From the NCBI GenBank assembly GCA_002989075.1, contig PSQN01000014.1, positions 1,178,001 to 1,242,000 of the forward strand: a stretch of 64,000 nucleotides of DNA, in the 5' to 3' direction. The position numbers and the translations under genes are program-made. The notes under the pieces are model-generated. The model was not told the origin of the DNA. It ran no database searches and was given only the letters and a program-made list of their open reading frames with translations. The DNA is from Arthonia radiata. Its lineage: Eukaryota > Ascomycota > Arthoniomycetes > Arthoniales > Arthoniaceae. Positions 1-10,053 of the stretch are shown here, piece after piece (the stretch's first letter is position 1; the number at the start of each line of letters is the position of its first letter).

Positions 1-2
1 CA

Positions 3-1559
3 TTTCAACACGTCCACACTGACGCGGCTTGTCTCGCTTACACAAGTCGTGGTAGGAGATGTACCCATCGACTAAGCCGAGAAAGATGCCTCATGGCAGC
101 GTACTGGCTACACCGACTGTCCTGCGTTGGCCCTCACTCGGACGAAGCTCTCGATCTACTACCGTACTTGGCCGAGAGCATGATATGCAATACGCATTTG
201 GGGCTTCAATACACACACGCAGAAGATTGGATCGAAGCATGGAAAGACCGAATTTGCGAGGAGGACGTTGGCTACTGGGACCCGTTGGCAACACTCGACT
301 TGCAGCACGTCACGACATACACATGCATTGGTTGGGCCACCAGCAAGCATCGTGAATGCGAGAATCGTATTGCGGTAAAGGATTGGGATCATGCTCTCCG
401 CATGCTCAACGGGCTCGCAGCAATCAGACCTCAATCTGCCCGGGCAAGAGATAGGCTTCCTCGCGTAGCAAGACTCATGCTGTGCAGCGGCGTTCATGGT
501 AAGGCGGGCGGGGCGCACGACCAGAGGGGAGATGCGGTAACCACATGGGAACGCTGCATGAACCAGGCAGCGACTGTCAGTATAGCTAACGAGCAGCTAC
601 TCACAATCATGCGTTTGGAAACCGAACGAAACCTCTTGATTGAACCGCGCTCAGCCATTGCGGCAGAGACAGCCGATCCCAACTCGGCCGAACAGTCAAG
701 CGCCTTAATCCAAGAAGATCCACGGCCTGCAACGCCTGTCAATACACACTTTACAAGCTCTGAGCTGCTCACATCACCACCCAGTCAATCTAGTATAGAT
801 ACCGACCGGACGACACCCCTCATCAGCTCTGTGCCACTTTCCATGAAATCTGGAGCTCATCGCGAGCGGCTCACCAGCTCCACCCCAATCCACGGCCCCA
901 GTCCCCAAGCCAGCATAAATGCACCTATTTTGCAAATGGACATGTCGACGCACAATCCTTTCGACGTTCTTGGGGACCGATATGTCGAAAATGAAGAACA
1001 ATTGAGCAGTAACGATGATGAAGCAGAGAACGAGGATACTGGCGAAGAATATGAGGAAAGAGAAGAGGGACAGCAGGATCATGCTGCTTATGAGGTAGAC
1101 GACAGTCACACCAGTAGCGAAGTCTTTGAGGATGCGGAAGAGTATATCTCGAGCGAAGAGCAAGTGCCCGGCACAAGAACGATAGGAGCTCACTCGCATC
1201 TGATTCGCACTAACTCGCCATTCGGCATCAACAACGCTACTTTGCACCGTCCACATGACATCTCACATCGGGAGATCGAGCAGGAAGAAGACCAACTCGA
1301 CCTGTTGCAGCTTCCTCCCATGCGTCCGGCCGTCGAAGGATCCAGCGTTGGACTCTTTGGAGCAGCATCGTCGATGAACCGTCATGAACCCGCGTTGCCA
1401 ACGACGACGTGTTTCTCAGCGATGGTCATGCGATCTCACCAGGTCGGACAGGCAGCACGGGCATTGAGAGCTTGGCTGACGCCCTCTCACGTTCCTTACA
1501 CGCTGTTCCTGCTCCACATCAACCTATTTCTGAGCATCACCACACTGGCACGAACCTGA
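3..1559 (+). CDS. Acidic protein with two copies of a cysteine module, 5' end outside the window
   Basis: The reading frame is open to the left edge; the first ATG in view is at 93, but codons 3-92 look coding, so the real start probably lies outside. Residues before and after that ATG form a module (CLAYTSRGRRC ... DLLPYLAESMICNTH) that recurs downstream as CIGWATSKHREC ... RLPRVARLMLCSGVHG (about 312-500). The pattern C-x-G/A-x-T-x4-R-C, a helical stretch, then L-x-L-C-x3-H resembles, from memory, the segment preceding T5orf172 (GIY-YIG-like, DUF1766) domains in fungal proteins; no T5orf172 domain is visible here. The rest is low-complexity Ser/Pro-rich and then Glu/Asp-rich (about 990-1160). 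The last ~50 residues are hydrophobic and unlike the rest. Another frame at 1409-1618 reads as a more plausible acidic/basic tail, so a frameshift or an unseen intron near 1405 is possible. The gene at 8162 is a paralogue. Function unknown. Confidence 0.55.
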   Translation, partial: FQHVHTDAACLAYTSRGRRCTHRLSRERCLMAAYWLHRLSCVGPHSDEALDLLPYLAESMICNTHLGLQYTHAEDWIEAWKDRICEEDVGYWDPLATLDLQHVTTYTCIGWATSKHRECENRIAVKDWDHALRMLNGLAAIRPQSARARDRLPRVARLMLCSGVHGKAGGAHDQRGDAVTTWERCMNQAATVSIANEQLLTIMRLETERNLLIEPRSAIAAETADPNSAEQSSALIQEDPRPATPVNTHFTSSELLTSPPSQSSIDTDRTTPLISSVPLSMKSGAHRERLTSSTPIHGPSPQASINAPILQMDMSTHNPFDVLGDRYVENEEQLSSNDDEAENEDTGEEYEEREEGQQDHAAYEVDDSHTSSEVFEDAEEYISSEEQVPGTRTIGAHSHLIRTNSPFGINNATLHRPHDISHREIEQEEDQLDLLQLPPMRPAVEGSSVGLFGAASSMNRHEPALPTTTCFSAMVMRSHQVGQAARALRAWLTPSHVPYTLFLLHINLFLSITTLART

Positions 1560-2796
1560 TTATGGAGAGTCGAAAGAGGTTACGGCGCTTGCTTGATATT
1601 TTCACCTGTATGATCTGATTTCATCGGATCGGCGCCTGCATGTTGAGCTACTGCAAAGATCGATCGTGTCAGCTTGAAGGAGCAGTGGGAGTACCTGCGA
1701 GGCGCAACGGCTGACCATTGCTCCGTAGTGTTCTGGCAATTGCCACATTGCGATGAATATATCCCAACAGCTGTCTAGTCTAAATCGGGCTTAGCACAAC
1801 TATTCAATCACGAACTTCCCAAAGTAAGTGAGTGCATATACTCAGCCCTATTAATCCTTTTTCTCCTCTCTCTTCCTGCATTAACATGTCACTCTCTCGC
1901 TGTGCCCACATGAACCCCGCAAACCATCGATTGAAATATTAGCGGTACTCCTAAGCATAGTTACAGCGACCGCCGCATGAGCCCGAATGGTGGACATGTG
2001 AGACGCAACACAGCACAGTCAGATCAATCATAGCTGCAGCAAGCTCGGTTGGCTCGGTTCTTAAGGCGTTGTCGGTCAGCTGATCCTTGTCTGGCTCTGT
2101 GGGAGGGAAGATGTTTGTGAGTGTCGCAGGCGCAAGTTGCTCGACGGAGTGATGCCGAAGCCTGGCACGCTGGACCTCCAGGGGAGCTTCCGGCATGTCC
2201 CGCAAGACGCATAAGATATGCTGTAGTCAGCCTTAAGTCTCAATTGTGTTCTTGTAGCTCTTATTAGCAACTACGCTGTTTCTGAGCCTATGCGACCGTC
2301 AGACAGCCTGCGTTTACGGCCACCTTCAGCCCCAGGACCAGAATAGCGGATAAGGATATCAACCCTTGATCTTCAACAATTCTCTTCACAGAAGGCAAGA
2401 GACGATAGCTGTCAGTATGACAACGCTGTCTTTCAGTGGAGATTGAAGTTGCACCGCGAATGAGACAGCTTCGGCCAAGCGTGAGGCTGGAATCGCCGAT
2501 TGAAAGGTAGTCATCTTTCTCCATCATCATCGTCAGGTCCGGATCAACCTGGTATAGTAAGCTTTGTGCTCATTGTGCGGTCATACTGCATACCACGTAC
2601 AGATTATCATACCCAAAAGGCCTTCAGCTCGATGAGTAGCGCTTTTGCGATGGAGTGCAGACCGCATACGCTTGGTAGTGCTCAGAAGTGAGCATCTAGA
2701 ATGCTCGAATTCCAAGCGGTCTCGGCAGTAGCATGAGCTTCCTCGAGGATACGCACCAGAAGGAAGTACAGCTGGTCCAGAGCGGCTGTCGTGAAA
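1560..2796. other. Intergenic region, no supported gene
   Basis: Short overlapping open frames occur on both strands, but none shows a domain, splice structure or strand-specific composition that I trust. The right end holds the promoter of the protease gene. Confidence 0.5.
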
Positions 2797-2803
2797 TATA
2801 AAG
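2797..2803 (+). promoter_or_regulatory. TATA-like box of the protease gene
   Basis: TATAAAG lies about 250 bp before the chosen ATG at 3046. It is followed by a C/T-rich stretch typical of a fungal 5' leader, which argues that the open frame between the box and 3046 is untranslated. Confidence 0.4.
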
Positions 2804-3045
2804 ATGCCCTTGGCCGTCCTATGGCTCTTCGAAGCATTCTTGTCCATCAACCTTCTGCAAAAGCTCTATCCGCATCTTTTACATTCAGTGTCAGATTAGC
2901 TCGTACATCATTGTGGTGCTTGCTTTTCTTCCCTTGTCTGACGTGGAACACATTCATCTTTGCAACACGACTACTGCTCACCCTCTCGCACCTTACGTGG
3001 CTAGAAACCGCTCGACCACAGACGAGACGAGCATCGACATCGAGC

Positions 3046-6000
3046 ATGGAGAGTGCTTTCGCTGCTGCCGAGGCGGCTGAGGCCACAATGCCGACCGTGG
3101 TCGCCCTGTGGGACCTTGAGAAGAAGGCTACCGAGTCACTCGTCGCCGAGTCTCAAGTGCCTGAGGCCGAATTCAAGGCCCGTACCGAGCTGAAGATTGA
3201 TGAGAGCGTCGTCGGTAGCGATGAGAGGACTTTGGTCAAGCCCCGCGACTATGCCGTGGGCGGCAAGTATCGATGTGAGTCCTGTTGATTCTTGACACAG
3301 CGGCCTTTGGCAAGATCAAGGCTCACACATGTTGCAGCGATCGTCAAGCTTTTCGGTCGCATGGAGGGACAAGCACCTGGTGCGCCATGGCTGATGGCAA
3401 CCGGTTGGCTGATCAGACCCAATCTCATTGTTACGGCTGGCCATGTTGCCTGTGATTGGGACCATAACTTTGGCTTGCTCAAGGAAATCAAGTGCTACAT
3501 CGGTTACCATGGACGCAACAAAGCCAAAGACCCCACCGTGCAATTCCGTCATGTAAGTTGTTATTGATGTGCACATTCAGACAGATCGCAGGCATCTCGA
3601 CTTGTAGTCTGCGCAGGTCGCTAATCAACTTGAGTAGGGCAAGACAGTCGCGGCGGCCCCTGAGTGGCTCAAGGGACCCAACGAACGCTATGACGTGTCC
3701 TTCATCACACTTGATAAGCCTTTCACTGGCATCAAGCCATTCAAATTTGTAAACACCCCTGCCAAAGGCAAGCTGACCATGGGTGTTGTTGGCTATCCCG
3801 GAGACCTGAAAAGCTCGGGTGAGATTCATACGGGCGAGCACATGTACGAGATGTTCTTGCAGGTCCCCTTCGACTTGAAGAAGTCCAAGGGAATGCTCCA
3901 GTACGCGATCGATACCTTTGGTGGAAACTCTGGCTCGGTATGTACCTCTGAAATTCCTCCAGTGTCTGACCTTCGTTCAGCTAATGATTGGTCATCACAC
4001 AGCCCGTTCTGGTTCAATCGAACCTCTCCTCCATCGGCGTTCATGTACTTGGCGGCAACATCAACAGTGCTTCATGCATCGGACCAGCCGGCAACAACTT
4101 CGATTCCTACATCCGTGCCTTCTCCCTGCCATCTAAGAAGGCAAAGCCCAAGGCGCCCAGTAAGACTGCTGTACGCATGGTCACTGTGCCGAAGGTAGCT
4201 ACCAAGCCGACTCTTCCGCGCAAGCCGGTCAAGCCAAGGATTGGCACCACTGTACGTCCCGGCGCTGCATCTGTCGAGGATGCGGATGCAGAAGGCAATG
4301 TCGACGGAGAAGCCGCGGCGGTCAATGATGTCGAAGGCGAGGGTGGCCTTGACGGCGAGGGCGCGGCTGATGGTGAAGCACTCACGAATGGCGTTAACGA
4401 CGAGGGCGCAGCTGATGGGGAAGCACTTACGAATGGCGTTGATGGCGAGGGCGCAGCTGATGGTGAAGGCGGCCTCGACGGCGGTGAAGGGGCAGAGGAT
4501 GGCGAAGGTGCCCTCGAAGGAGAAGGCGCAGAAGATGGCGAAGCTGTTGAAGGTGATGAAGGTCTTGAGGAAGGAGATCTTGATGCGGACGAAGCTGCGC
4601 TTGACGAAGGCACCTTTGATGAAGTAAGTTTGTCACCGACTCCATCCGACTACTACCTCTAAAACTCGCGATACTAGGATTTTGCACCTGCGGGCTCTGC
4701 TGAAGCTGCAGTTGATGATGCCTCTCAAGAAGCGGTCGTCGAGTTTGAGGAGGAGACTGCTGCCGCCGACCCAACTGAAGACGTTGAAGACGTTGAAGAC
4801 GTTGAAGACGTTGAAGACGTTGAAGACGTTGAAGACGTTGAAGACGTTGAAGACGTTGAAGACGTTGAAGAGTCTGGTGAAGCTGGTGAAGACGAAAGCT
4901 TCCTTAGTGGCATATTCAAAGCCGTTGGCAGCGTGGTCTCAGTCATTCCGTACGTCACTCTCACCTTCCGATTGCTAGCGTGTGGTAGATGCTTACTTCT
5001 ATTATAGAGGTCCATGGGGCGTCCTCGGTGGCACTGCCCTCAGCGCAGTTGGTCACGCTATCGATGGAGGTTCGCAACCGGCTCCAGCGCCGCAACCGGC
5101 TCCAGCGCATCCAAAACCAACGCCGCGGCCTCAAAAGCCACCTCCACACCGGCCTGCTCCTCGACCTGTCAAGAAGCCACCCGTCCAAAAGCCAGCCCCT
5201 CATCCCTCCAAGCCAGCCCCCCATCCCTCCAAGCCAGCTCCTCATCATTCCAAGCCAGCCCCACGTCCCTCCAAGCCTCAACCATCCAAGGGCAAACCGA
5301 AGCCAGCGCCTCAGCATCGTCCCACCAAAGCGCGCGGAAAGAAGGAGTCCATTGCCGAAGATGGTATCACCCACCGAGCCGTGCTCGCTGAAGGGGCCCT
5401 GCAGACTGTGATTCGCCTGCCCAAGACCGCCCTCGACAAGCTCGGCATCTTCACCGCGATGTCGCGCACGCTCAAAAAGACCGCACCGGCAGCCAAGCGA
5501 GCCAACCCGCTGATCTCGCAGATACTGCAGCCACTGCTTCTTCAGCTCTCGCTGCGCATGCTGCACAAACGCGCAGGCGGTCATCATGTCAAGAAGCGTG
5601 CTGCGAAGAAAGAAAGTGGTCTCGAAAGCGATTTCCGTGACGCTGCGTCTGAGGCCTTCGCCGAAGCTGTCACCACTACCAATGAATCCGAATCTGCGCT
5701 AGAATTGACGACTGAAGCCTACAGCGAGCTCGTCGAGTCTGCACTGCAGAGTGAAGTTGCTCCTCTCGAAGATCAGGTTGATGCTATCGAGTCGGCTTTG
5801 ACCGAGCTTGAATCAACCGGCGATGAAGCGACCGCTGACGGAAGCACCGAGGCTTTTCAAATCGAAGGCCTCGCCGAGCGCGCCGTCCTCGCTGATGCAG
5901 CCCTTCAAGCCCTCGTCGCTGTCCCACCTAGTCTCGCCAAGCAGTACAACATCCACGCGCTTTTGAAGCAGGAAGCGCAGACAGCTGCCGAAGGCACAAG

Positions 6001-6799
6001 CGAAGGCTGGGACCCTTCCACAATTACACAGACCGTCGTTGGTGGAGTCGGCACCGGTGCAGGCGTTGTCAGCGCTTGGGCTGCTGTGAAGATGCTGCTC
6101 GACAAGAGGCGCAAACAGGCGGCAAGACACGATATCGAGATGGGCAATCGGCCACCTTCCCGCCCCGTGACACCCCACCAGACACCACCCGCAGTGCCGC
6201 CGAAAGACAAGCCAGTTCCAGGTAAAGCAGCGCACAAGCCACCGACTCCCATTCGCAAGCCGACCGCCCCTTCTGGTCATAAGCCTGCCAGCAAGCCAAC
6301 CCCTCCTAAGAAATCGACTTCAATGCCTAATCTTCACAAGCCGGCCAAGAAGGAAGATGTACAGGACGCAGAGGCCTTTGATGAGGTTGCTGAGGATGTT
6401 GAGGACGTTGAAGCCACTGATGCCGAAGCTGTTGACGCGGAGGCTACTGACGCGGAGGCTACTGACGCGGAGGCTACTGACGCGGAGGCTACTGACGCGG
6501 AGGCTACTGATGCGGAGGCTGTCGATGCTGAGGCCGGTGCTGAGGATGCGGAGGCTGGCGCTGAGGATGCTGAGAACGCTGAAGCTGACGCTGACGCTGA
6601 AGCTGACGCTGAAGCTGGTGCTGAAGACACCGAAGCTATCGGCGCTGGTGACGACGAAGCTCAGCTGGAGAAATTCCTCAGCGCCTTCAATTACTGGGTG
6701 CACAAGCAAGCTCCCAAGAAGAGCGCCAGCCTTCCGAAGAAAAAGGTCGCGTTCAAGACCGCTGTGCAGATGCCTCGCGTGGGGACTGCTGCAGGCTGA
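3046..6799 (+). CDS. V8/trypsin-like serine protease with long repeat-rich tail
   Basis: Six exons with consistent phases: 3046-3274, 3338-3552, 3638-3937, 4003-4623, 4678-4949 and 5008-6799, giving 1142 residues. Residues ~77-285 form a chymotrypsin-fold peptidase with a full triad: His112 in VTAGH, Asp167 in RYDVSF, Ser246 in GGNSGS, closest in style to glutamyl endopeptidase/V8 proteases. The remainder is not a known protease part: Gly/Ala/Glu repeats, ten EDV triplets, a hydrophobic Gly-rich stretch (SGIFKAVGSVVSVIPGPWG...), Pro/Lys repeats, a module that occurs twice (RAVLAEGALQ and RAVLADAALQ, about 5371 and 5877), a likely membrane helix followed by DKRRK (about 6025-6110), DAEAT repeats and a basic C-terminus. 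No signal peptide is visible with the 3046 start; an ATG at 2821 is in frame but upstream residues look untranslated. The role is unknown; membrane anchoring is inference. Confidence 0.8.
4777..4866 (+). repeat. Ten copies of a 9-bp unit (EDV codons)
   Basis: GAAGACGTT is repeated ten times without interruption inside exon 5 of the protease gene. All ten copies are identical, so the tract is likely to vary in length between strains. Confidence 0.95.
5189..5272 (+). repeat. Four copies of a 21-bp unit (KPAPHPS)
   Basis: An AAGCCAGCCCC-led 21-bp unit is repeated four times in exon 6 of the protease gene. It encodes a Lys/Pro/His-rich linker within a longer Pro-rich tract. Confidence 0.85.
6419..6523 (+). 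repeat. Seven copies of a 15-bp unit (DAEAT/DAEAV)
   Basis: GACGCGGAGGCTACT and close variants are repeated seven times near the 3' end of the protease gene. The tract grades into Ala/Asp/Glu-rich sequence up to about 6660. Confidence 0.9.
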
Positions 6800-8161
6800 T
6801 CTGTATAGTACCGGCAGGACGGTAAGTATGTTCTCATGATTACGGAAAGATTCTGGAGTTAGTTTAACAAGGGGCAGTGATTTATGTATCTGGGTTACTA
6901 TGGTTTAGTCTGAGTCCCATGCTCGCATGGAAGCGTTCCAGAGTCCTCTTGAAGTCTTGATCGTGTAGTCAAATTGCGAGAGATCATGACCCTTTCCCCA
7001 TCGTCAATAGCCACAGGAACGAAGAAAAGGCGTATATATAGGGGTAGTAGCCAAGATTGAATTGCTTCTTCGGGAAGGTCCGGAGAGATTTTAGCGGTAT
7101 ATGAGCATCAATACGAGCATCACTTCGTCCAGACTCTCATTACTCTCCTTCTCACCTCTTCAAACTTCCAGTGCCCCCTCACAGGCCCGTCTGCACGCCA
7201 AAATCCCAACGGCAAGCCTGACACCTTCAAACGACGGCTCTTCAAGAAGCAGTGCAGATCCAGCGTAATCCACGAAACGTGACCAAAGCCGCTCGGCGTA
7301 CCTGGCGAGAATGAGACGCACGACTATATTTGTCTGATGCCGCATCCGCTCCTGTGATTGGACTTGAGCGACTGCAACAACCTCATTAGGAGTTTCAGAG
7401 GTGGTTTGACTCCTCTGGCCAATGAACTTTCGTCTCCATGCTCCTGATATGCGGCCATGAGGCACAGCAACCCCGCCCGGCCGGCCGTGCTCACCCTGGT
7501 GGCCGATCAGTCTCTAGATGAATGCATACTGAGATGGTTCTGCAAACAGAACTGAAGAGGAAAGACTCGCGTGCTCGGTGCTAACCAAGTGTGAATCTAC
7601 AGGAACCCACGGAAGGACGTCGTGGCAATCCCAGACATGAACAGTCCGACGAGGCTCTCGATATCTCCGGCACGCTGTGTCTCTCCATGATTCAGCGCGG
7701 CTTTCCGAGTTACCGCGCGCTGCAACAGGGTCTAATTAAAGGATTGTGGCTGCCAGATTCGGCCGCTCCTCTGCATATTGAGGTGGTTTGAGTTTCCCAT
7801 CGATATCGCGACCCATTGTCCAATGCTTTCTTTTGTCTTATCTAAGACAGACTGTTATCCCGTCAATCGTTCTTAGTCTCGTGGCATATGCGACAAATCT
7901 GCAGCGAGAGTCTCGTAGTAGCTATAAGAGGTAAAGTTGGCAAGGTACATGGAGATATCGTGGACGCGCCTCATGTGTCAATATCTCGTCAGCAGCTGAG
8001 CTCCACTCTTCTCGGTGCAAGATTTCGGACCATCACAAGACAGCGGCTTCTGAAGTTCAGTTGCGATCAACTCAATTCTCAACGTCGGCCCATTAGCAGG
8101 CCACGGAAGGATCATCGAAACACTCAACATTGCTTCTCATTCCGTTCAGTGCTAAGCAAAA
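6800..8161. other. Intergenic region between the protease gene and the second module gene
   Basis: No confident gene. A 101-codon frame on the minus strand (7160-7465) has no recognised feature. A short stretch around 7610-7710 resembles the first cysteine module of the gene at the left edge and is listed separately. Confidence 0.4.
7591..7791 (+). pseudogene. Possible remnant of a first cysteine module
   Basis: About 7635-7700 encodes SDEALD followed by SMIQRG, which lines up with SDEALD...ESMICN of the gene at the left edge. The DNA is nearly the same over the SDEALD codons. It lies upstream of the paralogue at 8162, as expected if that gene once also had two modules. The match is short and the spacing to the second module is larger than in the other gene, so an intron or decay would be needed. 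Confidence 0.3.
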
Positions 8162-9817
8162 ATGTCGCAGATCTACTGGCAGCCCATGAGTACATTTGGT
8201 CTTGATTGTATCGCACACTATCAATGCATTGGCGAAGCCAGGAGCTATCATCGAAGATGCAAATTTTCCGTCGTTGCGCCGGACTGGCACTACGCGGAAC
8301 GCAAGCTGGACGAACTCGGAACCATGCATCCTCAATCTTCCCAGGCCCGTGAGCAGCTACCTCACATTGCAAGGCTCATGCTCTGCAACAGGTGGCATGG
8401 ATCGTTGAAGTACCCAGCTACTGATCAAACGGAAGAAGTTGCGACATTGTGGAGATTGAAGATGGATCAAGTAGTCCCAGTGCGACAGAATGCCGGACAG
8501 GCATCAACTGAACTTTCTAGGGAGTTCTCAGAAGCTATTACAACATATGTGCACGCCCTGATGGCACAGGCTTCCCCAGCCAGACTACCACAAGCGCCCA
8601 CCACAAATTCAATTCCTCTTCAACGAATGTCTGCAGGACGACCTCCCCAAGCAAACCCTCAACAGCTCGACCGTTGGCCTTCGACCCCAGTTAGAAACGG
8701 GAATGCGAGTCTTATGGGGAGCCTGCCCACACCGCCATCGAGTGCATCACGAGACAATGTTTTTGATATGATGCGCATCAACGATCTCCCCACTCCGCCA
8801 ACAACTGAGCCGAGAGCTCGCATTCTGACACGATTGAGCCCGATGTTGGTGGATGATAGCAGTCCCTCCCGAGCACGCTCACGAACTTCAGAATCCTCAG
8901 ATACCCCTTTGAGACTGTCAAATCGTTACGAAGTCTTGCAAAATGCTGATCTAGGAACTAAAGGATCGTTAGAGTGGAGCGACGAAGATGAAAGTGATGC
9001 CGATGATGCGCAAGAGGATGAAATGGAAGACCGTCGTAAAGGTGATGAAGAAGACACAGAGGAAGACACAGAGGAAGACACAGAGGAAGACACAGAGGAA
9101 GACACAGAGGAAGATACAGAGGAAGATACAGAGGAAGATACAGAGGAAGACACAGAAGAAGACACCTCCAATCATGGCGTCGGCGACAACGATTCGCAGA
9201 CATATGAAGAAGACAATGACGACGATCTCACAAGCGAGGCTTCGATCACAGAGAGTGAAGCACATGCGGCGTCAGACACAGTTGGACACCAGTTGACCGT
9301 CATCGACGATCGCGCCTCTGTGTCAGTCACGAGACAGGATCATGAAAGCAACCTCAGAATAAGCGCCCCTGTCGATGATGCCACTATCACAGCTGTGCGC
9401 CAGACATTTTCAGGAACGCCTATTAACAGTGTTGAGGACCTACCGCTTGCACCCGATTCAGCACAATCGCACACAAGCTTCGAGAGCTATGGCTTCGTCG
9501 ATGTCGTGCTTTCAGATCGTCCACAAGCTGATCCTGCTGCACCTGAAGATCTTCATCACACTGACACCCGTTTCATTACGGAAAGCCTGGGTCAGACTAC
9601 ACCGCTCATTGACGATGAACTCCTACTGCACGATCTAAGAAAGCCGAACCGGCCCCAGCATGCTGCAAGCGGCTACATGCGGAGGGACGCCGCAGGAGGC
9701 GCTACTTCATGCAAGCCACGGAGCGGTAAAGGCTTTCGGTTCTTCAAACAAGCGTGGGACCGTGTTGTTGCAGGCATGCCATCCTGTTTCCCATGCTTTA
9801 CAGGCTCAACGGAATAG
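8162..9817 (+). CDS. Acidic protein with one cysteine module, paralogue of the left-edge gene
   Basis: A single open frame of 551 codons. Residues ~8-75 (IYWQPMSTFG ... CIGEARSYHRRC ... HIARLMLCNRWHG) align with the second module of the gene at 3-1559 (GYWDPLATLD ... CIGWATSKHREC ... RVARLMLCSGVHG). The module resembles the segment that precedes T5orf172 domains in fungal proteins, as I remember it; no nuclease domain follows. Then comes a Pro/Ser/Thr-rich region, NRYEVLQ (compare NPFDVLGDRY in the paralogue), a highly acidic region with ten EEDT repeats, and a C-terminus with GFRFFKQAWDRVVAG and CFPCF. The start at 8162 keeps the whole conserved module, but further N-terminal sequence could be spliced in. 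Likely an intracellular scaffold or DNA-associated protein; that is a guess. Confidence 0.65.
   Translation: MSQIYWQPMSTFGLDCIAHYQCIGEARSYHRRCKFSVVAPDWHYAERKLDELGTMHPQSSQAREQLPHIARLMLCNRWHGSLKYPATDQTEEVATLWRLKMDQVVPVRQNAGQASTELSREFSEAITTYVHALMAQASPARLPQAPTTNSIPLQRMSAGRPPQANPQQLDRWPSTPVRNGNASLMGSLPTPPSSASRDNVFDMMRINDLPTPPTTEPRARILTRLSPMLVDDSSPSRARSRTSESSDTPLRLSNRYEVLQNADLGTKGSLEWSDEDESDADDAQEDEMEDRRKGDEEDTEEDTEEDTEEDTEEDTEEDTEEDTEEDTEEDTEEDTSNHGVGDNDSQTYEEDNDDDLTSEASITESEAHAASDTVGHQLTVIDDRASVSVTRQDHESNLRISAPVDDATITAVRQTFSGTPINSVEDLPLAPDSAQSHTSFESYGFVDVVLSDRPQADPAAPEDLHHTDTRFITESLGQTTPLIDDELLLHDLRKPNRPQHAASGYMRRDAAGGATSCKPRSGKGFRFFKQAWDRVVAGMPSCFPCFTGSTE
9047..9166 (+). repeat. Ten copies of a 12-bp unit (EEDT codons)
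   Basis: GAGGAAGACACA and variants with one synonymous change (GATACA) are repeated ten times in frame. The differences are synonymous, so the encoded EEDT string is unbroken. Confidence 0.95.
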
Positions 9818-9834
9818 CAAGAACCGCGAGAGCC

Positions 9835-10053
9835 ATGGCCGTGAAAGGGCCGAACAATCACCTCGACAGTCTAGATGGGTCGCTGAGAGCATTCGAGCAT
9901 GTGCTTACGACGTGACCTACAGAGCTGTTGAAACACGGACCCTTCGACGACGTCCCTGTCCAACGTCTACGCATCTTGGAAAACGGCGAACTCTATCTTG
10001 CTTTGAACCACGGTGCGGATCGACATCCGTTCCAACTTTCGCTACTTTTGTGA
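9835..10053 (+). pseudogene. Possible small gene relic with one in-frame TGA
   Basis: From ATG 9835 the frame reads MAVKGPNNHLDSLDG..., meets a TGA at about 9913, and continues as ELLKHGPFDD ... LENGELYLALNHGAD until a stop at 10053. The part after the TGA looks protein-like but I do not recognise it. An unseen intron, a relic, or chance are all possible. Confidence 0.25.

Noticed and set aside
2791-3045. N-terminal extension of the protease with a hydrophobic segment (LWCLLFFPCLTW)
   Set aside because: It lies directly after a TATA-like box, has leader-like pyrimidine-rich composition, and the open frame begins without an ATG at its upstream end. It is more likely untranslated.
8926-9265. 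Ser/Val- and Leu-rich minus-strand frames opposite the EEDT repeat
   Set aside because: They are shadows of the 12-bp repeat read backwards; the plus frame has synonymous variation that preserves EEDT.
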